Source of the DNA: Flavobacterium sp. xlx-214
GTDB lineage: Bacteria; Bacteroidota; Bacteroidia; Flavobacteriales; Flavobacteriaceae
Reading direction: 5' to 3'
Assembly: GCF_013874595.1 (NCBI RefSeq)
Contig: NZ_CP059431.1
Coordinates: forward strand, 2,936,623 to 3,000,622
DNA: 64,000 bases
Below the pieces are notes generated by a model. It made no database searches. It saw only the letters and a program-made list of their open reading frames with translations, and was not told the origin of the DNA. Each line of letters starts with the position of its first letter. Position 1 is the stretch's first letter. Made by a program: the position numbers and the translations under genes. Below are positions 24,569 through 33,809 of this stretch, one piece after another.

Positions 24569-25606
24569 TTATACTTCTAATGTTTCTTTCCTTAAAATCT
24601 TACCCGTTGGGGTTTCTTTAAACTTATTTACAAATAGTATTTCCTTAGGTTTTTCAAACTTTTCTAAACTTTCCATTGCTTCGGGTACCAATGTATAAGG
24701 TTCATGCTCTATAACTAAAACTAATTTCTGACCTAAGCTTTCATCGTTTTTACCTATTACATAAAAGCGATACGGAATATAATCAGACAGTTTTTGTTCA
24801 ATTTTTTCGGGTATTAACTTAACTCCGCCACTATTGATTACATTATCAATTCTGCCAATCCATTTAAATTGAATATCGTTTTGCATTTCAACAATATCAT
24901 TGGTAACAACCAAACCGTTCGCAACAAGTGGTGCTTCAATCATTAAGCAACCTCTATCATCGGTAGATATATTGGCGTGAGGCAAAACGGTAAAGTAAGG
25001 ATCGTCTATTTTTTTAGCAGCTATATGTGTAATTGTTTCGGTCATTCCGTATGTTTCATATACATCAACCAACATATCTTTAAGCATCTCTTTTGTAAGA
25101 CTGTTTAATTTTGCGCCACCTACAATTAAAATTTTACATTGCTCAATTTGAGTAATCGAATTATGAACTTGCAAAGGAACCATTGCAACAAAATCATATA
25201 CTTTATTATTGCCTTTTAAAGGATCCTTTGTTGGATTTACATAATCTAAAGCCAAACCTAAAACAACTGCACGTACAAACATCATTTTACCAGCAATGTA
25301 GCGCGTTGGCAAACATAATAAAGCAGAATCGCCCGGTTTTAGCTTAAAAAACTCTCCTGTAGCTAAGGCAGAATGTTCCATTGCTTCTTTAGAAAGTTTA
25401 ATGGTCTTGGGTTTTCCCGTAGTACCAGATGTAGTAAGTTCTATATAATCATTCTCATCGAACCATTGTAATATAAGGTTTCCTAAATCTTTTTCATGAG
25501 CTTCGCCTTCTCTAATTAACGAGATTGCCATTTCACTAATACTTTCTTTAGTGAATGCATGTCCGTTAAGCCTAAAACTGGGATGTATACAAATGTTGTT
25601 TTCCAT
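24569..25606 (-). CDS. menE: o-Succinylbenzoate-CoA ligase-type AMP-binding enzyme MenE
   Basis: A 345-residue, shortened member of the adenylate-forming family, the usual form of MenE in Bacteroidota. The phosphate loop TTSGTTGKPKTIKLSKEA is near residues 55-75. YETYGMTETITHIA is the A5-type motif and the C-terminal catalytic Lys lies in ETPTGKILRKE. It would activate o-succinylbenzoate to its CoA ester in menaquinone synthesis. No other men gene is in the window, so the pathway assignment rests on family form and length. It starts 2 bases after the CPBP protease gene, hence one operon. Confidence 0.85.
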   Translation of the reverse strand: MENNICIHPSFRLNGHAFTKESISEMAISLIREGEAHEKDLGNLILQWFDENDYIELTTSGTTGKPKTIKLSKEAMEHSALATGEFFKLKPGDSALLCLPTRYIAGKMMFVRAVVLGLALDYVNPTKDPLKGNNKVYDFVAMVPLQVHNSITQIEQCKILIVGGAKLNSLTKEMLKDMLVDVYETYGMTETITHIAAKKIDDPYFTVLPHANISTDDRGCLMIEAPLVANGLVVTNDIVEMQNDIQFKWIGRIDNVINSGGVKLIPEKIEQKLSDYIPYRFYVIGKNDESLGQKLVLVIEHEPYTLVPEAMESLEKFEKPKEILFVNKFKETPTGKILRKETLEV

Positions 25607-25608
25607 AG

Positions 25609-26493
25609 CTAAATCGATTTAAATAATTTTTCTTTCCAATTTGTCCATTGATACTTTTTAGCAAAAATGAATAACAAGATAGGGAAAATAATAAAAACTT
25701 GTAATAAAAGTTCGTTAATACTTGCGTCACCAGAATAAACAAAAAGAGCATCGGTCTGAAAAACGGCTCCGCTACTTGTTACCACTAAAGCACCCAAAAG
25801 ATTGTTAGCTGCATGAAAACCAAGGGCTAACTCTAAACCATCATCCATTAAAGTAATAATACCCAACATAAAACCACAGCCAATATAAAAAATCATAATA
25901 GCCCATCCCATGCTATCAACCTCTGGGTTAGACATATGCATTAATCCAAAAACAACTGATGTAACCACCAAGGCAACCCCTTTATTTTTAGACACATATG
26001 CCATAAATTGCATAAAATACCCTCTAAAGAAATACTCTTCAAAACTGGTTTGTATTGGTATAAAAATTAAGGCAATAACAAGTAGTGGTACAAATGCCAA
26101 AACATTAAATTGAAATTTATAATCGGCAGGATTTAACCAAATAGTTACCGCAAAAATGATCGTGTTTAAGAAAATCCATAAACCAAAGGAAAAAAACAAA
26201 CGTTTCCAATCAACTCGTTTCCTTGCAGTGGTTAATTCTTTAATAGAATACTTATGAACCAATATCCACCATAAAAAAAGAAAGCCTAAGAAAAACAAAA
26301 AAGGAATTATAAACGTTAAAAAGGTAATGTTTTTACCAAGTAACTGAATGTTCTTCTCAATCATTTCAGCGCTATCAATATTCATAAGGTAGGTAACACC
26401 TATATTAAATGCCATAAAGCCTAAAAAGCCAATAACAAATGGAAAGTATTTTTTAATACTTTTTAAATCTTTTGTAAACTGTTCTAAATACAT
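25609..26493 (-). CDS. CPBP family intramembrane glutamic endopeptidase
   Basis: A 294-residue membrane protein with about eight hydrophobic segments. The three CPBP (Abi/CAAX-protease) motifs are present in order: EEYFFRGYFMQ (Glu-Glu-x3-Arg), FGLMHMSNP (His) and GFHAANNLLG (His...Asn). Members cleave membrane or prenylated substrates or act in bacteriocin self-protection. The substrate here is unknown. It is the first gene of a two-gene operon with menE. Confidence 0.88.
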   Translation of the reverse strand: MYLEQFTKDLKSIKKYFPFVIGFLGFMAFNIGVTYLMNIDSAEMIEKNIQLLGKNITFLTFIIPFLFFLGFLFLWWILVHKYSIKELTTARKRVDWKRLFFSFGLWIFLNTIIFAVTIWLNPADYKFQFNVLAFVPLLVIALIFIPIQTSFEEYFFRGYFMQFMAYVSKNKGVALVVTSVVFGLMHMSNPEVDSMGWAIMIFYIGCGFMLGIITLMDDGLELALGFHAANNLLGALVVTSSGAVFQTDALFVYSGDASINELLLQVFIIFPILLFIFAKKYQWTNWKEKLFKSI

Positions 26494-26523
26494 AAAATGC
26501 TTTCTTATTTATACGAAGTTAAG

Positions 26524-26531
26524 TAATTTTG
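26524..26531 (+). promoter_or_regulatory. Possible -7 element of the arsC-like gene
   Basis: TAATTTTG, 22 bases before the ATG at 26554. A second T-rich block, TAAATTTTG, lies nearer the start. No -33 TTG at good spacing. Confidence 0.35.
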
Positions 26532-26553
26532 ATGATACTAAATTTTGTAAAAA

Positions 26554-26895
26554 ATGATAAAAATATACCACAATTCGCGTTGCAGTAAATCTAGAGCAGG
26601 TTTGTGTTTTGTTGAAAATCTAAACCAACCTTTTGAAGTAATTAATTACTTAGAAAATCCTTTAACTTACAACGAATTAAAAAATATCATTTCCCTTTTG
26701 GACATTAAACCTATTGAATTAGTTAGAACAAAAGAAACTATTTGGAAAGAAAACTTTAAGGATAAAAACCTAACCGATGAAGCAATTATTCAGGCTATGG
26801 TTGATCATCCAAAATTAATAGAACGCCCTATTGTTATAAACAATAAAAAAGCAGTTGTTGCAAGACCTGCAGAGAAAATCGCAGAAATACTATAA
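26554..26895 (+). CDS. ArsC/Spx-type thioredoxin-fold reductase (arsenate reductase-like)
   Basis: A 113-residue protein of the glutaredoxin-dependent ArsC family. YHNSRCSKSRAG holds the single active-site Cys, LLDIKPIELVRTKE and the RPIVINNKKAVVARP stretch with the substrate-binding Arg residues are as in ArsC/YffB. No arsenical pump or ArsR regulator gene is nearby, so a general thiol-redox role is as likely as arsenate resistance. Cytosolic single-gene unit. Confidence 0.88.
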   Translation: MIKIYHNSRCSKSRAGLCFVENLNQPFEVINYLENPLTYNELKNIISLLDIKPIELVRTKETIWKENFKDKNLTDEAIIQAMVDHPKLIERPIVINNKKAVVARPAEKIAEIL

Positions 26896-26953
26896 TTCAC
26901 CTCATTTTAAGACCATTTAACAATAAATTTAGAATTAATCCTTAAACGCATAG

Positions 26954-26961
26954 TATTTTTG
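26954..26961 (+). promoter_or_regulatory. Probable -7 element of the TonB-dependent receptor gene
   Basis: TATTTTTG, 30 bases before the ATG at 26992. No firm -33 element. Confidence 0.4.
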
Positions 26962-26991
26962 CCACAAATTTAAAGAACTAAAAATAAATAT

Positions 26992-29454
26992 ATGAAAGCA
27001 ATAAATTACGTTTATTGTTCTGCTTTTGCTTTAGCTTCTACGGTTGGTTTTGCACAAGACAATAACCAAGTGTATGTAAAAGGTACTGTAATAGAAGCAT
27101 CTACCAATGCACCTTTAGAGTATGCAAGTGTTACTATTGAAAGTACATCAAATCCAGAAAACATAACAGGTGATATGACCGATGCATCGGGTAATTTCAA
27201 CATACCTGTAACCCCAGATACGTATCAAATTCGTATTGAATACTTAGGCTATAAAACGTATGTTATTGATGCTAAAGAAATTCAATCGTCTACCAGTTTA
27301 GGGGTTATTAAAATTGCTGGCGATTCTGAAGTTTTAGAAGGCATTGTTATTGAAGCTAAAAGAGCTGCGGTTGAATTAAAACTAGACAAACGTATTTATA
27401 ATGTTGCCGATAACACCATTGTAAAAGGTGGTAGTGCAAGCGATGTTCTAGATAATATACCTTCTGTTGAAGTAGATTCTGAAGGAAATGTAAGCTTAAG
27501 AGGAAACGAATCGGTTAAGGTTTTAATTGATGGAAAACCTTCGGGCATGGCTTCAAATATTGGCGATGCTTTAAAAATGATTTCTGCTGATGCCTTAGAT
27601 CGCGTAGAAGTAATTACCAATCCATCTGCTCGTTATGAAGCGGAAGGTGGCGCTGGTATCATCAACATCATTCTAAAAAAAGGAAGTAACAACGGAGTAA
27701 ATGGTAGTGTAACTGCCAATGTAGGCGATCCTACAAGTTATGGCTTAAACGGAACTTTAAACTTTAGAGAAAAAAACTATAATTTCTACACCAATTTAGG
27801 CTATTCTAAAAACAAAACTTTTGGTAACTCTTTAAACGAATCGCAATATTTTGATGAAAACGGAAATACTTCTAAATATGTAAACGAATATTCTAAAAGT
27901 GAACGATTACGTGAAGGCGTTAATGGTAATTTTGGTTTTGAATGGAATTTAACCGATAAATTAACTTGGAATCAAGGTTTTACGTATCGCAAAAGTACAG
28001 GCGATAATCCACGTACTTTAAACTACGATAATTACGATGCAAACCGTAATTTATTGTACCGAAACATTCGTCAAACCGAAGAAGATGATTTAAAAGAAAC
28101 CGTTGAATATACAACCGATTTTACGTATAAATTCAATGATAAAGGACATCAGTTATTTGTTTCGGGCAGTGTTAATAAAAACAAGGATATTGAAGATTCT
28201 AACATTACCACATATGGTTTAAACAATGTTATTGATGCTAGTGATATTACAAAAGCAACCGAAAATGAATTAAGACACATTGCACGTGTAGATTATGTAT
28301 TACCTTTTAATGAAAATAGCCAGTTTGAAGCAGGTTATTTGGGTAACTTTAATAAGTTGAATACCCAGTTTAATATTAATTCATTAAACGATAACGGTGA
28401 TTATATTGCAAATGATTTGTTTAAAAACAATTTAGATTACAAAGAAACTGTACATGCTTTGTATTCGCAGTTTGGTGACAAAATAAATAAGTTTAGCTAT
28501 ATGTTAGGTTTACGCTGGGAATATTCGGCTATTGATGTAAACCAATTAACAACAATGGATTTTAACCGTAAAACGTACAATAACTTTTTCCCAAGTGCTT
28601 TCTTAAATTACGAGTTTAGCGATAGCGAAAATGTTTCAACAAGTTATAGTCGTAGAGTACGCAGACCACGCGGGCGCATGTTAAACCCAGTTTCAAACTA
28701 CTCAAGTTCTATTAACTTTTTTATGGGTAATCCTGATTTAAATCCATCATTTACAGATGCTTTTGATTTAGGATATATGAAACGATGGAATCAGTTTACA
28801 TTAAATGCTTCGGCTTATTTTAATAAAACAACCGATGCTGTTCAATTTGTTCGCAGAGTTGATGGAGTAAACGAAGAAGGAATTCCAATTACCATCAGCG
28901 GTCCTATTAACTTAGCAACCGAATATCGTTATGGTTTAGAATTAAACTTAAACTACAATCCGTTTAAATGGTGGCGTTTAAATGCCAATATGAATCTTTT
29001 TCAACAATCAACAAGAGGCGATTATTCTTATGTTGATTTTGAAGGAAAAACTGTTACTCAAAACTTTGATAACGATACCTTCACTTGGTCGGGTCGTTTA
29101 AATTCACGTGTTACCCTTCCTGCAAAAATAGATTGGCAAACCAATGTAATGTATCAAGGTCCGCAAACCACGGCACAAGGTAAAGTATTAGGAAACGTTT
29201 CTGTAAATATGGCATTAAGTAAAGATGTTTTAAAAGACAAAGCAAGTATTGCCTTAAACGTTCAAGATTTGTTTAATTCTAGAAAACGCATGATGGAAAC
29301 AAATTTACCACAAGCGTATACTTATTCTGAAATGCAATGGAGAGAACGTACTATTAATTTAGCATTTACCTATCGATTTAATCAAACAAAAGCCGATAGA
29401 CAGAAAAATAAAAATACCAGACCATCTTCTGAAGATATGGAAGATATGATGTAA
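26992..29454 (+). CDS. TonB-dependent outer membrane receptor (CarboxypepD_reg type)
   Basis: An 820-residue outer membrane beta-barrel protein. A signal peptide ends near GFAQ. Residues about 28-115 form the CarboxypepD_reg-like domain, and the plug follows (about 120-225, with DNIPSVEVDSEGNVSLRGNE and the line DRVEVITNPSARYEAEGGAG). The remaining barrel ends in the aromatic-rich RTINLAFTYRFNQ, with a short polar C-terminal tail beyond it. It resembles the outer-membrane-beta-barrel subgroup of receptors rather than SusC, and no SusD partner is adjacent. The substrate (iron chelate, peptide or other) cannot be told. It sits alone between two terminator- or promoter-bounded units. Confidence 0.9.
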   Translation: MKAINYVYCSAFALASTVGFAQDNNQVYVKGTVIEASTNAPLEYASVTIESTSNPENITGDMTDASGNFNIPVTPDTYQIRIEYLGYKTYVIDAKEIQSSTSLGVIKIAGDSEVLEGIVIEAKRAAVELKLDKRIYNVADNTIVKGGSASDVLDNIPSVEVDSEGNVSLRGNESVKVLIDGKPSGMASNIGDALKMISADALDRVEVITNPSARYEAEGGAGIINIILKKGSNNGVNGSVTANVGDPTSYGLNGTLNFREKNYNFYTNLGYSKNKTFGNSLNESQYFDENGNTSKYVNEYSKSERLREGVNGNFGFEWNLTDKLTWNQGFTYRKSTGDNPRTLNYDNYDANRNLLYRNIRQTEEDDLKETVEYTTDFTYKFNDKGHQLFVSGSVNKNKDIEDSNITTYGLNNVIDASDITKATENELRHIARVDYVLPFNENSQFEAGYLGNFNKLNTQFNINSLNDNGDYIANDLFKNNLDYKETVHALYSQFGDKINKFSYMLGLRWEYSAIDVNQLTTMDFNRKTYNNFFPSAFLNYEFSDSENVSTSYSRRVRRPRGRMLNPVSNYSSSINFFMGNPDLNPSFTDAFDLGYMKRWNQFTLNASAYFNKTTDAVQFVRRVDGVNEEGIPITISGPINLATEYRYGLELNLNYNPFKWWRLNANMNLFQQSTRGDYSYVDFEGKTVTQNFDNDTFTWSGRLNSRVTLPAKIDWQTNVMYQGPQTTAQGKVLGNVSVNMALSKDVLKDKASIALNVQDLFNSRKRMMETNLPQAYTYSEMQWRERTINLAFTYRFNQTKADRQKNKNTRPSSEDMEDMM

Positions 29455-29456
29455 TC

Positions 29457-29491
29457 AAAAAAATCCTGAAATGTACCTTTCAGGATTTTTT
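29457..29491 (+). terminator. Terminator of the TonB-dependent receptor gene
   Basis: AAAAATCCTGAAA, loop TGTACC, TTTCAGGATTTTT: perfect 13-bp stem. Confidence 0.88.
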
Positions 29492-29495
29492 GTTT

Positions 29496-29503
29496 TAATT
29501 TTG
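29496..29503 (+). promoter_or_regulatory. Probable -7 element of the EamA transporter gene
   Basis: TAATTTTG directly after the upstream terminator and 22 bases before the TTG start codon at 29526. A -33 TTG cannot be placed with confidence. Confidence 0.45.
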
Positions 29504-29525
29504 TATTCACTCTAAAACAATTATT

Positions 29526-30464
29526 TTGAACCCTACTTTAAAAGGAATCTTGTTTGTTGCTTTTGGTGCAAGTAGTTACGGCATGTTGGCTACTTTTGTA
29601 AAAATAGCTTATGATCAAGGTTTTACTACCGCAGAAGTAACCACTTCTCAATACGTTTTTGCCATTCTTTGTTTATTGTTTTTAAACGCTATTACCAAAA
29701 AAAGCCAGGCAATTGCTTCTTCAACCGATTTAAAAAAACTCATCCTAAGTGGAACCTCAATGGGCTTTACCAGTGTTTTATATTACTTATCGGTAAAATA
29801 TGTAAATGCAAGTATCGCGGTAGTTTTACTTATGCAATCGGTTTGGATTGGGGTGTTTGTAGAAGCTTATTTAAACAAGCAGAAACCTTCTAAAGCAAAA
29901 ATAATAGCCGTATTGTTTGTTTTATTTGGAACCGCATTAGCTACTAATATTCTTGATAATGAATTGGTTTTTAACTTTAAAGGATACCTATTTGGTTTTT
30001 TAGCAGCTATTTCATTTTCAATGACACTTTACAGCACCAACAGCGTTGCTAAACATTTACATGCTTATAAACGCAGTTTATTCATGCTTTTTGGTGGAGG
30101 AATGATTGTATTAACTTTTACCTTACTAACACAAATACTACCTACTTATTTTCAGATACATTTAATAGGATCCGAATTTATTACCATTAAAAGCTTTGAT
30201 TTTAGTATTTTATACACTTGGGGTATTTTACTATCCTTATTTGGTACGGTGTTACCTCCAATTTTATTAAACAAAGGGTTTCCGCTTGTCGGTGTTGGTT
30301 TAGGCAGTATTGTATCGGCTTTAGAACTACCGGTGTCGGTTACATTTGCCTTCTTTCTGCTAAAAGAACAAGTTTTAGGTATTCAATGGTTGGGTATCCT
30401 TATTATTTTGGCAGCCGTTATTTTAATCAATTTGAATTTATTAAAAAAGACAAAAGAAATATAA
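29526..30464 (+). CDS. EamA/DMT superfamily transporter
   Basis: A 312-residue inner membrane protein with about ten transmembrane helices in two EamA repeats (residues about 5-140 and 155-305). It begins with a TTG: the next ATG (at 29584) would remove most of the first helix, so the TTG is preferred. Typical EamA features are the GFTSVLYYLSVKYVNASIAVVLL stretch and the second-repeat GSIVSALELPVSVTFAFFLLKE. Such proteins export metabolites such as amino acids, nucleobases or sugars. The substrate cannot be told from the sequence. Confidence 0.88.
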   Translation: MNPTLKGILFVAFGASSYGMLATFVKIAYDQGFTTAEVTTSQYVFAILCLLFLNAITKKSQAIASSTDLKKLILSGTSMGFTSVLYYLSVKYVNASIAVVLLMQSVWIGVFVEAYLNKQKPSKAKIIAVLFVLFGTALATNILDNELVFNFKGYLFGFLAAISFSMTLYSTNSVAKHLHAYKRSLFMLFGGGMIVLTFTLLTQILPTYFQIHLIGSEFITIKSFDFSILYTWGILLSLFGTVLPPILLNKGFPLVGVGLGSIVSALELPVSVTFAFFLLKEQVLGIQWLGILIILAAVILINLNLLKKTKEI

Positions 30465-30477
30465 ATATGTGTTTAAC

Positions 30478-30513
30478 AAAAGTCTGTCAAATTAAATTTT
30501 GATGGACTTTTTT
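30478..30513 (+). terminator. Terminator of the EamA gene
   Basis: AAAAGTC and TCAAA pair with TTTGA and GACTTTT with one internal mismatch, and a T tract follows. The T tract also provides the -33 box of the next promoter. Confidence 0.75.
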
Positions 30514-30542
30514 GATTTTAAAATAAATTATATTTATATTTG
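30511..30542 (+). promoter_or_regulatory. Promoter of the DUF2089 operon
   Basis: TTTG, 20 bases, TATATTTG: a full match to the Bacteroidota consensus, 38 bases before the ATG at 30580. Confidence 0.75.
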
Positions 30543-30579
30543 ACTTAACAAAATTAAAACAAAACTTAATTTTATTTAA

Positions 30580-30852
30580 ATGAAGGCTAAATTACCAACA
30601 TTATGTCCAAGTTGCGAAAGCTTATTAAGCGTATCGCAATTAAGTTGCGAAAGTTGCCAAACCGTAGTACAAGGTAATTATCCATTGCCTGTGTTTTTAA
30701 AATTATCGCCAAAAGAACAAGAATTTATTTTACAGTTTTTTTTATCAAGTGGTAGTTTAAAGGAAATGGCGGCACAACAAGGTATTTCTTACCCAACGGT
30801 TCGCAACCAATTAGACGATATGATTCAACACATTAAAGATTTAAATGTTTAA
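30580..30852 (+). CDS. DUF2089 family zinc-ribbon/HTH regulator
   Basis: A 90-residue protein. An N-terminal zinc ribbon (CPSCESLL...LSCESCQT, four Cys) is followed by a sigma-70-region-4-like helix-turn-helix (LSPKEQEFILQFFLSSGSLKEMAAQQGISYPTVRNQL). It matches DUF2089, whose members sit beside membrane-protein genes and are thought to act as small transcription regulators. It overlaps the next gene and leads a six-gene operon behind a strong promoter. Control of that operon is an inference. Confidence 0.85.
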   Translation: MKAKLPTLCPSCESLLSVSQLSCESCQTVVQGNYPLPVFLKLSPKEQEFILQFFLSSGSLKEMAAQQGISYPTVRNQLDDMIQHIKDLNV

Positions 30853-31441
30853 ACCTTTACGTATGAAAAAAATAGGACTACTATTAAAAAATCCGTTTGC
30901 TGTATTAAGCGATAAACAAATACTATTAACAGGAGTTGTTGCTTTTGTAATTGGTGTTTTTTTAGCTTTTCAATTTCAAATACAGCTTCAAATATTAAGA
31001 ATTAATACCTTAAAAATACCAAACTTATTAGAGGTTGTTATTGGGCATTTAATTATTATAATTTGTTTAACTGTAAGCTTTTTTATTTTAGGAAAAGTTA
31101 TCAATAAGAAAACTCGTTTTATTGACATTTTAAGTAGTGTATTAATTAGTTTGATACCTCTTTACATTTCACTTTTTCAAAATATTAATGGTTTTTTATC
31201 TAATGAAACTTCAAAAATTGAAAATGCAGTAAAAGATGGAACTATTTACACACAAACACCTCCTTTTTTATTAATAATTGTAGGTTTAATTGGGTTTTGC
31301 TTTTTTATTTATTACATCTATTTACTATTTGTTGGTTTTAAAACAGCTACTAATGCAAAAAAAATATGGCATTACCTTTTGTTCTTTGTTATTTTAATTG
31401 CAATAGATCTTTTAACATCTGGTTTGATTAATTCAATTTAA
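30845..31441 (+). CDS. Membrane protein, first of a paralogous pair (Yip1-like)
   Basis: A 198-residue protein with about five hydrophobic segments and no signal peptide. The ATG at 30845 overlaps the DUF2089 gene by 8 bases. An ATG 18 bases later (MKKIGLLLKNPF) is an equal candidate. The line LGKVINKKTRFIDILSSVLIS is shared, slightly changed, with the next protein (AAKIINRKTRFIDCLNLAMYL), so the two are tandem paralogues. The pattern resembles Yip1-type membrane domains found with DUF2089 regulators. The function is unknown. Confidence 0.7.
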   Translation: MFKPLRMKKIGLLLKNPFAVLSDKQILLTGVVAFVIGVFLAFQFQIQLQILRINTLKIPNLLEVVIGHLIIIICLTVSFFILGKVINKKTRFIDILSSVLISLIPLYISLFQNINGFLSNETSKIENAVKDGTIYTQTPPFLLIIVGLIGFCFFIYYIYLLFVGFKTATNAKKIWHYLLFFVILIAIDLLTSGLINSI

Positions 31442-31443
31442 GT

Positions 31444-32013
31444 ATGAAAAAAATTCTAAATCCTATTGAATTTTTTAACGATAAAAAGCTGCTTCTTATC
31501 AATCTTATCATTTTTGTTTGCGGCACTCTTTTATCTGTGGCGTTGCACGCAACTTTTGAATCGCCAATTAGCTTACATTTTTCTGAAAAAATGGTGCCTG
31601 CGCAAACATTCTTTGGAAATACTATATCAATAATTAGCTTATGCTTGGCATTTTTTTTGGCAGCAAAAATAATCAATAGAAAAACAAGGTTTATAGATTG
31701 CTTAAATCTGGCTATGTATTTACGCATTCCTTATTATTTTTTAACATTAATTAATTTGTTTTTTTTATTTAGTGATCAAACTTCAAACAAAAACATAGAC
31801 AAGGAGTCCAATTTATTTAATGACATAACTGAGCTGGTTATTGGTTATTCAATGTTTTTTTTACTTATAAGCTTTTTAGTAGTTATAGGCATTTCAGTTT
31901 ACAGAAGTTTTAAAACAATTTGTAACGCTAAAAAAACAACTGATTATTTATTATTAATAGGCACTCTTTTAATATTTATTATTACCTCATCATTGATTAT
32001 TAAAAACATATAA
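31444..32013 (+). CDS. Membrane protein, second of a paralogous pair (Yip1-like)
   Basis: A 189-residue protein with five hydrophobic segments. It begins MKKILNPIEFFNDKKLLLINL and shares the N-terminal topology and the K.IN.KTRFIDC motif with the preceding protein. It starts 2 bases after the upstream stop codon. The short interval and shared motif suggest an old local duplication, now well diverged. Probably an inner membrane partner of the same unit. Unknown function. Confidence 0.7.
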   Translation: MKKILNPIEFFNDKKLLLINLIIFVCGTLLSVALHATFESPISLHFSEKMVPAQTFFGNTISIISLCLAFFLAAKIINRKTRFIDCLNLAMYLRIPYYFLTLINLFFLFSDQTSNKNIDKESNLFNDITELVIGYSMFFLLISFLVVIGISVYRSFKTICNAKKTTDYLLLIGTLLIFIITSSLIIKNI

Positions 32014-32023
32014 ACACCTCATT

Positions 32024-33379
32024 ATGAAAAAACTATTTTTATTATTTACACTGTTATTCAGTATTTCAACCTTTGCACAAATTGAAGGAACTTGGAACGG
32101 AGCTATTGAATTACCAACAGTTAAATTACCTTTTGTTTTACATGTTACAAAAGAAAACAATCAATTAAAAGCAACTTTTGATAGTCCAGACCAAGGTGGT
32201 TTTGGTATTGAAATTCCTGAAATTCGTTTTGAAGAAAACACACTTCATTTAAAACATCCGCAAATGATGATGACCTACAAAGGTGTATTGCAAAGCAACA
32301 ATACTATTAAAGGTACTTTTATGCAGGGTGGTCAATCTTTTACATTAGATTTAACCCAAGGCGAGTTTAAACGCAACCGCCCACAAGAACCTAAGCCTAA
32401 ATTTAATTACAAAATTGAAGATGTTACTTTTGAAAATAAAGAAGCAAAAATTAAATTGGCAGGTACTTTAACGACGCCTCATGGAAATGGAAAATTTCCA
32501 ACTGTAATTTTGGTTGCTGGTAGCGGACCGAACGATCGTGACGAAGAGCTTTTTGGTCACAAACCTTTCTTAGTAATTGCCGATTATTTAACCAAAAAAG
32601 GCTATGCCGTTTTAAGATATGATAAACGCGGTGTAGCTGCTTCAGAAGGCGATTTTGCTGCCGCGACAGTTTTTGATTTTGCAAATGATACAAAAGCTGC
32701 GATTGAATATTTAAAATCGAGAAAAGAAATAGATTCAAAGAAAATTGGAATTTGGGGACATAGCGAAGGTGGACAAGTAGCGCAAATTGTAGCTGCGCAA
32801 GATCCTTCGGTACATTTTATCATTTTAATGGCTTCTCCTGCCATTGGAGGAGATGAAATTTTGATGCACCAAACAAAAGCTCTTGCAGAAAACGCAAACC
32901 TTTCTCAATCAGAAATAGACGAACTACAAGATGAAAACAAAGCTGTTTACAGCATCATCAAAAAAGGAAAAGATATTGCATCTATTAAGAAAGAATTAGT
33001 TACTTATTTTAAATCAAACAAAAATTATAAAGATGCAAAAGACAGTCAAATTAATGCAAAAGCAGCTTCGTTAGCGACAGACTGGATGAAAGCATTCATA
33101 CAATTTAATTCGCAAGAATATTTATCAAAAATAAATTGCCACGTTTTAGCTTTAAATGGTAATAAAGACATTCAAGTTCCTGCCAAGGAAAACCTAGCAA
33201 GCATAGCAGCACATATTGGTAATAAAGATAAATTAGTGGTAATGGCTTACCGCGATTTAAACCATATGTTTCAAACCGCAAATACAGGTATGCCAGAAGA
33301 ATACGGTGAAATTGAAACCACAATTGAACCAAAAGTTTTAGAAGATATTAGCAATTGGTTAAACAAAACCGTAAAATAA
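32024..33379 (+). CDS. Secreted alpha/beta hydrolase
   Basis: A 451-residue protein with signal peptide (MKKLFLLFTLLFSISTFAQ). An N-terminal beta-rich domain (about residues 20-125) is followed by an alpha/beta hydrolase fold (about 130-450). The oxyanion region GSGPNDRDEE, YDKRGVAASEG and the nucleophile elbow GIWGHSEGGQ (Ser in GHSEGG) are clear. The acid lies in LNGNKDIQVP and the His in LNHMFQ, so the triad is complete. The substrate is unknown. The position in the DUF2089 operon is unusual for a secreted esterase and suggests an envelope role. Confidence 0.88.
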   Translation: MKKLFLLFTLLFSISTFAQIEGTWNGAIELPTVKLPFVLHVTKENNQLKATFDSPDQGGFGIEIPEIRFEENTLHLKHPQMMMTYKGVLQSNNTIKGTFMQGGQSFTLDLTQGEFKRNRPQEPKPKFNYKIEDVTFENKEAKIKLAGTLTTPHGNGKFPTVILVAGSGPNDRDEELFGHKPFLVIADYLTKKGYAVLRYDKRGVAASEGDFAAATVFDFANDTKAAIEYLKSRKEIDSKKIGIWGHSEGGQVAQIVAAQDPSVHFIILMASPAIGGDEILMHQTKALAENANLSQSEIDELQDENKAVYSIIKKGKDIASIKKELVTYFKSNKNYKDAKDSQINAKAASLATDWMKAFIQFNSQEYLSKINCHVLALNGNKDIQVPAKENLASIAAHIGNKDKLVVMAYRDLNHMFQTANTGMPEEYGEIETTIEPKVLEDISNWLNKTVK

Positions 33380-33380
33380 T

Positions 33381-33806
33381 ATGTTAACTCCTTGTTTAGT
33401 TATTGCATTTATTATTTTTTTTATTGGCGGTATGGTTACCGAAGAAACAGCTCCTGGCTTACTTAGCGGCTACAATACCATGAGCGATGAAAAAAAGAAG
33501 AATGTTGATTTTAAAGGTATAGCAAAAGTTTTTCAAACCGTTTTTTTTAGCATCGCATTAATTTTAGTTGCAATAGGTATACTGAGTTATTTTTTTGAAA
33601 ACGAAAATTTTTGGGCTGCATTATTAACTTTAACGTGTACTTGGGGTTTTATACCACTATTTTTCTTAGGTAAAAAATACGATCCAAACACATATCCTAA
33701 GTGGCAGTATGCCGTTAATTATTTTGTATTAGCATTTCTTTTTTTACTTGGATTATTTTTAGCTATTGGAGTTTACACACACGAAGGAACTTTTTTAATT
33801 GAATAA
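33381..33806 (+). CDS. DUF3784-type membrane protein
   Basis: A 141-residue protein with three or four hydrophobic segments. The line SGYNTMSDEKKKNVDFKGIAKVF near residues 30-50 marks DUF3784, a domain seen alone or beside SdpI-type proteins. It starts 1 base after the hydrolase stop codon and is followed by the SdpI-like gene, so it belongs to the same operon. Function unknown. Confidence 0.75.
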   Translation: MLTPCLVIAFIIFFIGGMVTEETAPGLLSGYNTMSDEKKKNVDFKGIAKVFQTVFFSIALILVAIGILSYFFENENFWAALLTLTCTWGFIPLFFLGKKYDPNTYPKWQYAVNYFVLAFLFLLGLFLAIGVYTHEGTFLIE

Positions 33807-33809
33807 ACT

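Noticed and set aside
26554..26895. Part of an arsenic-resistance operon
   Set aside because: No arsR, arsB or acr3-type gene lies nearby, so only the family-level call is kept.
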